Below the pieces are notes generated by a model. The model had not been told where the DNA came from. It searched no databases and saw nothing but the letters and a program-made list of their open reading frames with translations. This document shows positions 1 to 27,400 of a stretch of 64,000 bases of DNA, in pieces. Within the stretch, counting starts at the first letter, position 1. The number at the start of each line of letters is the position of its first letter. Position numbers and translations under genes: made by a program. Origin of the DNA: Musa acuminata AAA Group (lineage: Eukaryota; Streptophyta; Magnoliopsida; Zingiberales; Musaceae); NCBI RefSeq assembly GCF_036884655.1, contig NC_088359.1, positions 21,317,001 to 21,381,000 on the forward strand, read 5' to 3'.

Positions 1-200
1 TCCATATGCATGTTTAATACAGCTCAAGTGATGGATTCACCTCCTCTAGATGATAATTTTCTAGTTGTTTTGTAGGCGGTAGTACTGATATTTACATAGG
101 ATTCTTGCTAGAAGCAGTTATTTTTATCAACATGCTTGGATTAGTCTTTGCCATATAAATTTCCTTAAGATAATTAATTTTCCTTAATTTTTCTCTGAAG

Positions 201-1078
201 GCATCTGAACAGAATATGGCATCTGGATATAGTCCTCCTGAAGTTGCCATGTCTGGCCAGTATACTTTGAAGAGTGATGTCTACAACTTTGGTGTTGTCA
301 TGCTAGAACTTTTGACTGGGCGGAAGCCTTTCGACAGGTAACTCTATATTTGCTATAACTTGATTCACAAACAGAATCCAAGCACCAAATTTCTGTGATT
401 CCAAACTTAACCTTGCTCTGCCTTTCAGAGTCAATTGAAAGGCATCTTGCCAGTCTACTTATTCGCATTCAATATACACATTCCTATAAGGATTTTCTTT
501 TCATGCCTTGGGTGATATATTATCCATGTGGCGCAGCTGAAATCAGTTGGTTTTGTTGTTTGATGCTGATGCTGATGCTCTGGTTTGTCGTCGCAAAACT
601 CCTTACAGCTCGAGACCAAGATCTGAGCAGTCATTGGTTCGATGGGCTACACCTCAGCTCCATGACATCGATGCACTAGACAGGATGATCGATCCTGACC
701 TCAAGGGGCTATACCCTGCAAAATCGCTTTCTCGATTCGCTGATGTGATAGCTCTCTGCGTACAGGTAAAACCATGCATCACATACAATACTTTGTTTGA
801 TTCATTTTGCCTAGGCAAAACTTGACATATCTGGCATTGTGTACCAAAGCTGCAGTGTAGCTGTTTGCACTCATCTGGATTATGTTTGAACTTTAATTGA
901 GTTCGTTGGATTTTGTTTCTGTTGGCAGCCCGAGCCTGAGTTCCGACCACCCATGTCAGAAGTTGTGCAAGCGCTAGTTCGCCTGGTTCAGAGGGCCAAC
1001 ATGAGCAGCAAGCGAACCGTAGGTGGAGAAGGACCAGAGACTCGGCGAGCCGATGAATCGGATGACTATACTTTCTAG
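201..1078 (+). CDS. STRUBBELIG-receptor family (SRF) leucine-rich repeat receptor-like kinase, C-terminal exons (partial)
   Basis: Three exons are readable: 201-337, 609-765 and 929-1078, each bounded by AG/GT, with the stop TAG at 1076-1078. They encode the C-terminal half of a kinase domain: activation-segment end (GYSPPE), subdomain IX ([21 protein letters not shown]), the SRF-typical [20 protein letters not shown] stretch, then [20 protein letters not shown], which holds the subdomain XI Arg. The tail is short and acidic (ESDDYTF). The family consists of plasma-membrane LRR receptor-like kinases, several of them atypical, acting in tissue morphogenesis and cell-wall signalling. The N-terminal extracellular part and the ATP-binding lobe lie left of the window; bases 1-200 read as intron. 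The usual APE triplet is PPE here. The wording is closest to SRF6/SRF7 as I recall them, so the family is secure but the member is not. It converges with the CAX gene on the other strand. Confidence 0.9.
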
Positions 1079-1639
1079 TTGCATGAGATATATCCAGCTT
1101 GGTTTTGCAAAATCTTTTGCATGTTTATATACTTATTTCTCAGATATTGTTACACGTTACCTCTGTCTTTGGTTTCGTTGCTATGAAACATATTTTCGAC
1201 TACAATCCTTACACTGCAATGAAATAAGCCTCTGTATCGCAGACTGAATCATTGTCCTGTCGCATCAGCCATCGGCGAATTCCGCCATGGACAAGGGAGA
1301 GTCTAGGGGTGCTTCAATTGGGCATTGGTACTGTTTCCAGGGTTTTAGGAGGAGAGAGGGAGGGTCTGATGGCGGTGGGCTGGCGAATGGGCCTTCAATG
1401 CTACCCCCGTCAAACTACTTTATTAAGTTGTTTAATTGAGTTTTAAATCGGCTTATAATAAGTTCTAATTCGGCCCAACTCATACATCCTTTGTAGTGAT
1501 TACAGCTTATTTTATGATTTTTTTTTAATATGACTAGTCCCCTTTTCTAAAGTTAGGAAATAAGTTTTTCTTTGACTAAGAGAAGTATTTTTATTTAATA
1601 TTTTTTTAATTATATATATTTGTTTTATTATATATATAC

Positions 1640-2216
1640 TTAATTACTTAAGTCCTTATGATTTATTCGTATCTAAAATAATTTTTATATTTTAAAAAAT
1701 ATAACATGTAGGCTTCTATTTTGAAATCTGAGTTAATAAATATTAAAATCTACTTATCATTAATATAATTTATTTTTTTTAAAGAAAATCACTTCCTCAA
1801 TAAGATGAACCATAATCTTTTTTAAACTTAAATTATACATATCATTATATTAATAATTTATTATAAATCAACATATCACATAAATAAACTATAACAGAAA
1901 TAACTTATGTACTATGTTTTTAAAAATATAAAAATTATTTTAGATAAATAAATCATACAGATTTAAATGATGCATGATAAAAATCACATAGACTAAAATA
2001 AATTTGAACTCTTTTATAAACTTAAATTATACGTATTATTATATTAATAATTTATTATAAATCAATATATCACGTTAATAAACTATTAATGTTTGTTAAC
2101 TGTTGAGAGAAACTTATATGTTATATTTTTTAAAATATAAAAATTATTTTAAATACGAGTAAACTATAAAAGATCCATTACCAAAATCAGATAAGCTAAA
2201 ATAAATCTTAAACATG

Positions 2217-2217
<1 letters not shown>
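1640..2217. repeat. AT-rich region with direct and inverted copies of one unit
   Basis: A stretch starting at 1825 (aacttaaattatac) recurs at 2019, a period of 194 bases, and stays similar through ttataaatca and the later aaaaattatttta stretch. An inverted version of part of the unit occurs at about 1660-1697 (atgatttattcgtatctaaa). This is the layout of an old fold-back or MITE-like element. No clear terminal repeats or target duplication were found. Confidence 0.55.
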
Positions 2218-2249
<32 letters not shown>

Positions 2250-2250
2250 C

Positions 2251-2306
<56 letters not shown>
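2216..2306. repeat. (TA)n microsatellite with interspersed TACA units
   Basis: About 90 bases of nearly pure TA dinucleotide with a few TACATA interruptions, directly bordering the AT-rich repeat on its left. Such tracts are length-variable and prone to assembly error. Confidence 0.9.
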
Positions 2307-2308
<2 letters not shown>

Positions 2309-2638
2309 CACGGAAAGATTGAATAACAATGCAACTACTTTTAAGAAACGTTCATTTCCGTGCTTTAATCACACATTTTGGCAGGCCATCCTCGAGACCA
2401 CTCCGATTCTTCCATCACGAGAGAAGATCAACAATGTGAAGAAAACAAAGATTATATAACAGCCGTGTGTCTTTTTCTTTTTAAGGGTGAAAACCTGTGA
2501 TACAATAAACTGTCGTATAAAGGGTACAGATCAGTCCCCACATCCTTGAACAGCTAGCAGAGCATCCATTCTGCAAATACTAATCATGTTCCGCTCTAGC
2601 TTTGCCAAAATTCGAGATGAACTATTCCGGGGGATCAA

Positions 2639-17924
<15,286 letters not shown>

Positions 17925-19271
17925 CTGCACATGCACATCTTTTTGAGATCATAGTCATTTTTTATAAGAACAAGAGTTATAATTCTGAAGCACTAAACAA
18001 CTAACATCATTTTACAGCACTAAGCATGATTTGCTTATCAAACATGAAGCACCATTATGCAAAATTAAATTACTCTAAAAAGTGCATCCAAGAATGGATA
18101 GATGAACATGGAGGACAAAAATTAGTCATAGTCCGAAAAAGAATCAGTCAATTTTTTTATTTGGAATTTGAATCACAAGGTAGTTGTTTGGTTGAGGTAC
18201 CAACGATAAAATATAACCAAGGCTTAAGGCTTTGGTTGGTCAATGTCTACTATTCTGACCATGAGCCAGCAAGCAGATCAAAAAATGTCTCCTGGTCTGG
18301 ATTCATACAAAATATACCACCCACGAGTTTATTCTATACTACTCATACTTTCACTAACGTCAAGCTGTACTAGGCTGTACTCTTGCTATCGATGACCCCA
18401 AAGATGAAAAAATGGCTGTCTCGGCAATTAAACCATTGGAACAAGCCTGTGCAGCAGCCAGTTCTATTAACAGCAGTCTCCCCCATGACAATAGAGTTTC
18501 CTGCTTGCCAACTGTTTTTGAGACAGGCCAAGATGCTAGTTTTCTAGTTATTAAAGATTTTATTGAGAAAAAAAAATAGCATTAATAGGGAGTCTGCCCT
18601 GCCCATGACGTATTAGAAAGTTCTGAAACCCCAAAAGCAAAGAAGGTAAAAAAATAACTAGAGTTACTGCAGTGAGACACATCCCAGAAACTAGGGTTCC
18701 CAAGCAACCTTCTAAGAGAAAGCCCAAGAGAGATTAAAAAAGAAAAAAATTGATGAGAAGATTTATAACCTCGTTTATATTCCAAAGAGTAAGGACAATT
18801 TTCCAATGTTCCAATTCCAATGGATGGAAACACCAAAATATCTTGAGGGTGAGAATAGTAAGAACAAGTGGATGGAAACAATTGAAGACCAACAAATGCG
18901 AAGATGAAGAATTGGGTTACCAAAAATGCACGCAAGGAACGTAGAAGGTTCACCAATGCAACGATTAAAGATTCAAGAGGTCTATAATGATCAGCATAAA
19001 GGACACATGAGCTAGTTTGACATTTCTGGGCATTGTTACACAACGAAGGGGTTTCTTTTAGTGTTCACCGCAAAGCAGATCGAGAGGCTCATTCCAAATC
19101 ATACTCTAATTTCTCACGTTGACTACAGTACTTACCAATTCTACATATTGATGGAAATACGGGTTAATCTAAAGCCATCTTGATCAATTAAACACAACTT
19201 CGTCCCATCAAAGCAAGCAGCGAACAAGATGATATCGCCGGCTTAGACAAGATGAGGAAACCCAGGGTGAC

Positions 19272-19631
19272 GATCCCAATTCCAAAGTAACAAGAAGTCC
19301 TCAAATCATGCCCAAGATGTTACAAACGAACCACAAAATTAACATCCCAACCAATGCAGGTAGAGAAACCTTGTCCTGTGTTTCTTGATTGAAGAATCAA
19401 GAAGACGGCGTAATGAACAGAATCTCACCATTCTGTACGATAAGATGATGAATGAAACACAGTTTGGATGCACGAGTAATATAGCTTTCAACAACAAGAG
19501 AGGATCGCGGGTTAGAGAAGCGGAAGAAAACACCAAGATAAAGCCCAGAATTGCAAAGAAACAAGAAATCCTCGAATGAAGCCCAAGATGCTATGATCGA
19601 ACCACAAAATCAACATCCAAGGAATGCAGGT
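19272..19631. repeat. Imperfect two-copy repeat (period 270) beside the CAX first exon
   Basis: About 90 bases ending ccaatgcaggta at 19361 recur ending ggaatgcaggta at 19631, sharing gcccaagatg and aaccacaaaat blocks. The second copy directly borders the proposed non-coding first exon. It looks like an old local duplication of the leader region. Confidence 0.6.
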
Positions 19632-19644
19632 ACGAAGGTCTTAC

Positions 19645-19870
19645 CTCGGATCGTTGAATTTCACAGAAAGAGGGAGGAGGAGCCAGATCTCGGGTTCACG
19701 GCAGCCCAAGGACCGACGTGTCAAGAAACCGCATGTCGAAGACCGGACCAAGAACGAACCGGAAGAGAACACCAAAGAAGGTAAGAAAGGGCAAAAGAAT
19801 GGGGGAGGGCTATAGTTAGGAATTCACGTGGATGGGGGGAGAGAGAGGGAGAGATCCATGAAAGCCGCAG
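19645..19870 (-). promoter_or_regulatory. Probable non-coding first exon (5' UTR) of the CAX gene
   Basis: On the minus strand a good donor (TCCGAG then GTAAGACC) ends at 19645, and the first coding exon begins at an acceptor (gtgcag then ATG) at 17924. The upstream sequence is C/T-rich, as plant leaders often are, and the next bases upstream are GC-rich with promoter-like composition. The 5' end is not determined; 19870 is a guess. Confidence 0.4.
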
Positions 19871-21477
19871 AAAGGGTCGCAGGCGGCATCTCTTGTTCTT
19901 GGGTTACCCGGAAGGTGGCATCCGACTGCCACCGTCTCCATCATCTGCTCCAGATCTATCTTCGAACGATAATGCATACATAATATATAATGCTGGTAAT
20001 CAATACTTATTAGCACGAGGACGAGCGCCCCGTGAAGTAATCTGGAGAAGCGGAGCTGTGTTGTGGAAAATCTGTCCTGCATCAGGATTCGTGCGGGTGC
20101 GAATCTCGAGGCTCCGGGCGGTGGTTTCGTCGGGCGTTGCTGTTTCCGGCAGCAGGGAGCGGACACGTGCGATCGTCGCGCCCCCAAACCCAAAGTTGCA
20201 AGCCCTAAAAACTGTCAGGGGTGATTCACGCGCGCGCGCATCTGACAGATGTTCCCTCCTTTCTGGGTCCCGCGTGGGATCCTGTTGCCGCTCCAACGGC
20301 CTTGACTGCATTTACTTTCCCGAGGTAAAAATATCCCGTCGGCATGGGTCAAACCGACCGGTGGAACGTTCCAGGTGTGATCCGGATGTCCTGTTAGATG
20401 ACATCACCTTGACCTCTTTCGACGGGTGATTCAGTCCTCCGACAGGGCACCGGCGACCTCTCTGCCGTACATTATTACCACGTGCTAAGCACGTGGAGGA
20501 CAAGGGACTACGGATAAACGATTGAAGCAATAATAAATTAGAGAGGCCAAATAGTAAATAAAGAATAGAAAACAATAAATTATTTATCTAAAAAAAAATT
20601 CTCACCAGCAATACGAATCGATTGTATCGGTCTTCTTACAATAGACCGATCGAGCCGACCTAATAATATTTGGCATTTGTTTGGAAGTTGTCTTCTCCCT
20701 GTTCGTTTTTCCTGTACGGCTAGAGATTCATGCAAAGTTGAACCTGCAATGTCCGGCTTTGTGGAAGTCAATGTAATAACAGCATCAAGATTTTGGCATG
20801 TTAAGAGGAAGACGAACAAACGAATTCTCAAAACTATACATATATTTCACGCTTTTGCTGCGGTGTCAGCCAACCTCGATTCTGAGCTCTGGTTCTTGCA
20901 AATGCTTCTGTTGCTGCTGGTCTTCAAACATCTACACGCCTGTGATGAAACCAGTTAATGCTCGAGGCAAAATTAAAAAAAAAAAAAAATTACTATCTCC
21001 AACATTGAAGTAAAAAATCAGCACCAGCACCAAAAATTTAACCTGTAATGTTTGTATAGACCATAGACATTCTAATGCAGAATTATAAAGAGTCGAAAGC
21101 AATCCTCCAAATGCCAGAAGAAGTGGCCACGGCAAGAAAAGAAGGTAGCAAATTGCTGCGAGCTCTTCGAGAGTCTCCACACTTGGTAGTCTACTGCAAT
21201 GGATTAGCATTGCCACATAATCATATATAAGAGACTCTAATTTCCAGTATGTAACTTTAGTAGGACAAAATAATCCACAATAAAACTCTTCAACCACAAC
21301 GAACATAATTGTTATCTGAATGTTCCATGTTAGGTGTGCAAATATTCCAAAATCGTTTAACTTTTCTATCAAAACCATACACTTTTACCCACTTAATTCA
21401 CCAGTCAAACATAAACAGAATGACACTCAATTTTAGTGACCACAGCATTCGAATGCTAGACGATATCTTTGTGAACT
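19871..21477. other. Intergenic region: CAX promoter side and PME31 3' side
   Basis: A GC-rich block (about 19880-20470, with a cgcgcgcgcg run near 20231) probably is the CAX promoter and CpG-rich start region. The rest is AT-richer and should contain the pectinesterase 3' UTR. The 178-codon plus-strand reading frame here shows no recognisable domain and is treated as chance. Confidence 0.5.
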
Positions 21478-24400
21478 CTAAGCTGAATGTGGTACTCTAA
21501 TTGCCATTTTCTGCGCAAGCCAAGGCCAACTAGGGTCTGGGTCTACAAACAAGTGTGATATAAATTGTTCAGCCTCCTCGTCAACCAGTTCTCTTGACCA
21601 TGTGGCTCTGTTTGTGAGACAACAACCTGGTCCAGAGCATCTGCAAAAAAATAAAAAGGCAGTTGAGACAAGAAACATGCAAGACTATCTCTGAGGCAAC
21701 AAAGTGATTCATGAGAGACGATGATATTAAGACCATTGGGAAGAAACCACAATGAAGCAGATTCTCTAATTGTCAGTAAAAAATGATCTACATGCACAAA
21801 AAATGATGGTTTAATGCAAACATTGTAAGATGGATATTTCCAACCCCTTTTGATAAAACATAACAGCTTTTGATACCATGCGCATTAGATCTATCAATGC
21901 AACATGGATTTAGTGTTGTTTAAGCCCTTCCATGCCCAAAACAAATCTTCAATGGAGTGAGCCAGGGCAGTAAGAGGGGAACCAGCTTGAATCTCACAAA
22001 ATGTAATTTACCTATACTCATAGAAACATGCACTTCGTTCATTCTCAGACTTGTCCCAGTTGTGCCACCCGACAGGTTTGATGCAAGCATCCATCCAAGT
22101 ATATGCAAAAACAACCCTTCCAAAAGGTCCCCATGGACGCCCAAGATATGCATACGAAGTTCCACCATTTCCAGTGATAATACATCTGCATGGAACAAAT
22201 ATAAGAACACAACTTGCCAACAAACTCAACTTGACATGGAGAGTGTGTTCCAGATATCAACAAGGGAACCAAGTTCTGCAATGAAATGCTAATGAGGGTA
22301 TATAGCAACTAATTGACAACAAGAGTAGTACGTGATGTATCTTTTCTACTGTGTAAATGCCAAATTGCTGGCATAAATTCTCAATCTAGTGATTTTTAAT
22401 TCCTAACATACGTTATCTGGCTCAAATTCTCAAGATAATCCTTGGACACAGTATTACGCCTATAATCTTAATCACTTTGTAGTGAAATAACCATGAACAA
22501 ATATTTGTAAAATCTATAGTTCTGACTTCTGAGAATCAAAAACTAGATGGTGTTTTCTTTTTTCTTTAATTACATGCTTGAGTGTACTTACAACCAGGAG
22601 ATATTATACATGCAAAAGATCTTTGGCATCAAATATTAGATAAAGAAAAAAACACTAATTTGTTCTGACAAACCAAAATTGTGGAACTTTTCAATTACTA
22701 ATCTCGTGCAGTTGGTGGAAAGGAATTATGTACCTTAAGAAGACATAACCAGTTGAATCTTGAGAAGATTTTCTACTTTGGGCAGTTATAAATCCTTGGG
22801 ATTTGCAGTGGATATGACAATGTTCTAGGAGGGCAGTAGAATTCCCAAAAATGAAGTCGACACTTCCTTCAATGTAGCAATCTCTCAGATATTGCTTTCC
22901 ATGATGTAAATACAGGGTATCCTGCACAAAGAAAGTTTGAACAAAAAAAATAACACCCTGTGATTTGTAGCAAAAATTCTGAACCTTACTGCTCGGTTGG
23001 AACCTAAACAGTATTAACATAATATTTCTTTATAACTAAACAGACAAACTTTCTCAGAAGAAACTTATTTCTTTATACACCAATTAGGTGTGATGAGTCA
23101 TCCAGATTAGTGGCACAATGAGAACTCATCTTATGAAAATTTGAAGGCTTTTAGCTTTTAGAATTCATTTTTTCCTCAACATTGTTCGGTGGTTAATCGC
23201 CAACACCATATACTTGGAACTTACATCTTGTTTTGTATCAGAACTCAACCATTGGCAAACATGCACGTTGGACCTAGAATTCCAAATTTATTCCATACTT
23301 ACATTCAGAATCGAAAATGATGTTCTTAATTTGAAAACAAGAAGCGACCAAATTAGAGGGCTAATTATATATTACCCCTTGTAGTTAGACCTCTTTAGCA
23401 TCTCAATCCCTATATTTAAAAAATTTACATTAGAATCCTATAGTTATTAAAGTGAAATATCTAACTCCATTTACCATAACATCATCGGGTTTACCAACGA
23501 AACCACGAACAATGGGAAAAAAGATAATTTCAACATTCCAATTATGTTTTCAGTAGTGGGGGACGATGACACCACTAGGGGCTACGATTGCTGTTGTGGA
23601 TGAGGAGGGAAAGCGACGATGTGAGGTAAGGCAAAAGGAGAGGAAGAAGAGAATGACACTGATACCGACGCTCTGCATCTGCATCAACGTTGCTTGCATC
23701 TGCATCGGCACAGACGCAGATATAGAGAGACACCTGCAGTTGTGGATGAGGAGGAAAAGCGACGGTGTGAGGTGAGGCAAAGCGAGAGGAAGAAGAGGAC
23801 AACGCAGATACTGACGCTCTGCATCTGCATCAACGCTGCTTACATCTACATCGATGTCGACGCAGATGCAGAGCGGTGACGCTCTGCATCTACGTCAACG
23901 CTGCTCGACAACTGCGTCGGCGCTGATGCAGATGTCCAGCGACCCTTTCGCCACTCTGCATCTACGTTACCAAGCGACGTCAACGCAGATGCAAAGCATT
24001 GACAACTGCATCGTCCTCTTCCTCCTCTCCCTTTGCCTCACCTTTCACCGTTGCTCTTCCTCCTTATCTACAACAGCCACTCGTGGATAAATGGAGCTAT
24101 ATGTTTCACTTTCATAGCTATAAGGATTTTAATGTAAATTTATTAACTCTAGAGACCGAGATGCTAAAAAAGTCTAACTACAAGGGGTAATATGTAATTA
24201 GCCCCAAATTAGATGATCTTTTAATTCTTAAACATTCCAAATAGTTGATGTTGGTACTAGTATAGTGATAAGTTGCCCAATTGCCAACTGATATCATGGA
24301 TTTGAATCTCAATCATTCTCTTGTACATGGAAAAATATTGCATGCATTTGACCCATCCTTACCTTGTAGTGATAGAAGTCTCATGCACTGGGTTATCCAT

Positions 24401-27400
24401 TGGACATTATAATAAGATGGACCAAGCTTGATGTGGATATTTGAAAAGGAATTTAGGATGTTATATACAAAAACGAGCACATAGGATGCAAGTTTGCAGT
24501 TGTTCTCTGGAATGGTAAATCTTACTGGATCTATCTATTCAAAACTTATTATTTGCATATCGTCTTGGATTTGAGAGTATGTCACCTTTTTTATTGTCTT
24601 ATGAAAAATGAAATGCATGAATTACAAGCATTTCATGGAATTAAACATGCTTGATCTTTTCAGTTCAATGGGAATATTCTGCACAACATACATACAGTAT
24701 ACACCTTCGTGAAAATGATGGCCATATATATTATGAACAGACCATTACTTCATGAAAGTATAACAATAAAAACATGATATTAACCAAATAAACTCCTTAT
24801 GACCTTGTACAACAAAATGAAGTGATTGTCATAAAGATACTTTTTTTATCTTTAACGTATAATTTAAAGGATGATAAAAAATTTCAATATTTGGACTTTT
24901 TATGGTCCTATATATAGGAAAAAATGAAAACGTTACAGAGCATTTAAGCCATTAGAAATTCCAAAATTACCAACTTATAAGGGCAGAATACATATCTCTT
25001 TGTGCACTTTACAGACAAATATAATATTATCAAAGATAAAAGCTCCTTCGATGATGTTACCAATCATTTTCATGAACTAGGTGACAGGTGAAGAGGAAAT
25101 CTGAGCATTGCCATCACAATCACTAGATCTTCTCTTCAAAATGCTAGGTCCATATGTTGAGCAAATTTCAACATACCATGTATCATTCTGGCCTTTATTG
25201 GCCAATCTGGATTGAAATCAATAATAGATAACATCAATTTTCTTTTTTGGAAATGAAGGATTTGAGTTAAGGGTGGGTCTTAGTACAATAGTAAGATTAC
25301 TCCTTTGCAACTTAGAAGATCAGCTTCGCATCATAGAAATACTCTCTTTATATTTAGAAATTTTTCTTCAAGTCTTGAGCTTATAATAGATAACATCAAT
25401 TTTCTTTTTTGGAAACGAAGGATTTGAGTTAAGGGTGGGTCTTAGTACAATAGTAAGATTACTCCTTTGCAACTTAGAAGATCAGCTTCGCATCATAGAA
25501 ATACTCTCTTTATATTTAGATATAGGGCTATGTATATTAATCCTCCAAAGACCCTAAAAAGTATGAGAGTGAAGGATCTGAGTTGATTGAAGCAAACGAA
25601 GAGGATCACCCTACAAGGGACTTTTCTCTATTATAAGCTCAGGACTTGAAGAAAAATTCCCCTCTTTGTTTTGCAGCTTTTGCTTGATTAAGTTCCCAGC
25701 TGTAAATTCTTGAATTTCCTTCCAGTGACAAAATATTTTCTATATAATCCACAAATTTCAATGTAAACATTTAGTCTTGTAATGCCTTGCTGTTAATATT
25801 TGTTCACAAAATCACATATCATTATTATCTTTTATAATAATCTATTCAGCCAATTGATGGATCATTTATAGCTCCCTAGCCTACATAGTTTTTACAGAAT
25901 CTCTTAATTTTAATGTTTCTATTTCTTTCTTGATTTTGCTTGTTTCTTTACCTGTATCATTTGCTTTCACACATTTTCAATAAAAATATCTAACCGAGTC
26001 AATTTATTACATCTGATCACATCGTAATCCTATGGACCAGTAACCATCACTACTGTGTGCAGGTTCATTCAGATACAATGTCCATTTCATCACTCTTATG
26101 CTTGGCAATCTCAAAAAAGAAAAACACTGGATCAACTAGGAAAACAAAGAGAATAGCTAAGCCCACATGGCTCAGGATCTCATATTGTTGAATCTTGTGA
26201 TGTCAAGGAGTTTGTCTCACACTAGTCTTGCACTAAAAAAAAATGAAAACCTAAAATTGCCAGATTGATCCATGTATCTGCAAGAGCAGCTTCAGATCAT
26301 ACAAGGAGACTCACCTTTTGAACTCCATCCTACACTCGATTACAATCCTGCAGAAAGCAAGGGGTAACAGAAGATCCAAACCCCAATCCCATCATTGATC
26401 AGGGATGATCTCAACGACATTCAACCGGAGTCTCAAACATGCTCCACAGTTCACCCAACTGAGTCATCACACAAGCTTCAAAGCCCAATTCAGCCAGCCC
26501 AAGTCAAGCTCCTACTCAGTACCACATCAGCCAAAATCCCAATCCAAGTGGAACTCGGATTAGGGTAGCATGATGTCACGGACAAACTTCTAAACAGGAT
26601 GTTTGATGTAATGCTTATATATGTCCGTGTCTTTTGGTATGTTCATGCTTTGTACAGCATGTAGAGGGACGGCAGAAGGCTTAATAGTCCCATTTTAGTT
26701 AGGTTGGTGGCCGCTTTAGGCTTGTAAATAAAGGTTGTGTCATAAGGACACGTGTGAGAGATTTTCGATCTGTAATGGACCATTTTACCCTTTGTTGTGC
26801 AATTGTTCAAAGCTTGTAAAGTTTGTTTGTAATTTGCATTGTCTATGAAGTGTTTTAGGAGATGTTTGCTTGTGGATCCCGAGTGAGGCGTTTTCTCTAT
26901 CTTGTTCTCTCTTTTGTGGGTCCTAAGGGACCATGGGAGGCTTCGGGGAGGCTGACCTTTGCGGACGGACATGCAAGGGTGCCGCACGACTTAGGCAAAA
27001 CCAGCTAAGTCCGTGACAGATGGCATCAGAGCGAGACAAGCACTCATAAAAACACTTAGCATGCAAATGTGGGGAACCTAGCGGGGCTGCGTTGAGGGCA
27101 GTCAGCACACGCGTGACCGTTTGGGGGGAAAACGGGCATGGAGATGTAGAGAAAAGGAGTCGCTCGGAGGAGCGGACATCTGACATTGGCATTCAGAGGA
27201 ATGGCCAACCCTTCGCGCAAGAGGCACCACGAGAACAGGCAAGCTTGGAAGAATGCGGAGCGCACAAAGGTTGGGATGGCTGAGTTTGAGCTATGGCTCA
27301 ACGTTGACAACTATACTTGATGGTGCTCAAGGCAAGCGAGGCGCTTGGTAAAGGATGAGACCATCCAAGGTGGAATAAGTTGCTCAACGACCAAAAGAGT

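Larger units (their letters stand above)
1079..2638. other. Intergenic region between convergent SRF kinase and CAX genes
   Basis: It contains the kinase 3' UTR, then strongly AT-rich DNA with a diverged repeat (about 1640-2217) and a TA microsatellite (2216-2306). The CAX 3' UTR should lie roughly at 2450-2638. I saw no coding sequence; small reading frames of Ile-Tyr repeats only translate the microsatellite. Confidence 0.6.

Noticed and set aside
2144..2459. Ile-Tyr repeat proteins at TA microsatellites (also near 6600 and 14100)
   Set aside because: Plain translations of TA dinucleotides.
19893..20429. 178-codon plus-strand reading frame near the CAX promoter
   Set aside because: No recognisable domain, GC-rich promoter region, no splice or UTR context; chance frame.
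23575..24190. Repeated units resembling a CRISPR-like array
   Set aside because: Units lie within terminal inverted repeats and a 9-bp duplication of a plant Mutator-like element; no unique spacers and a eukaryotic context.
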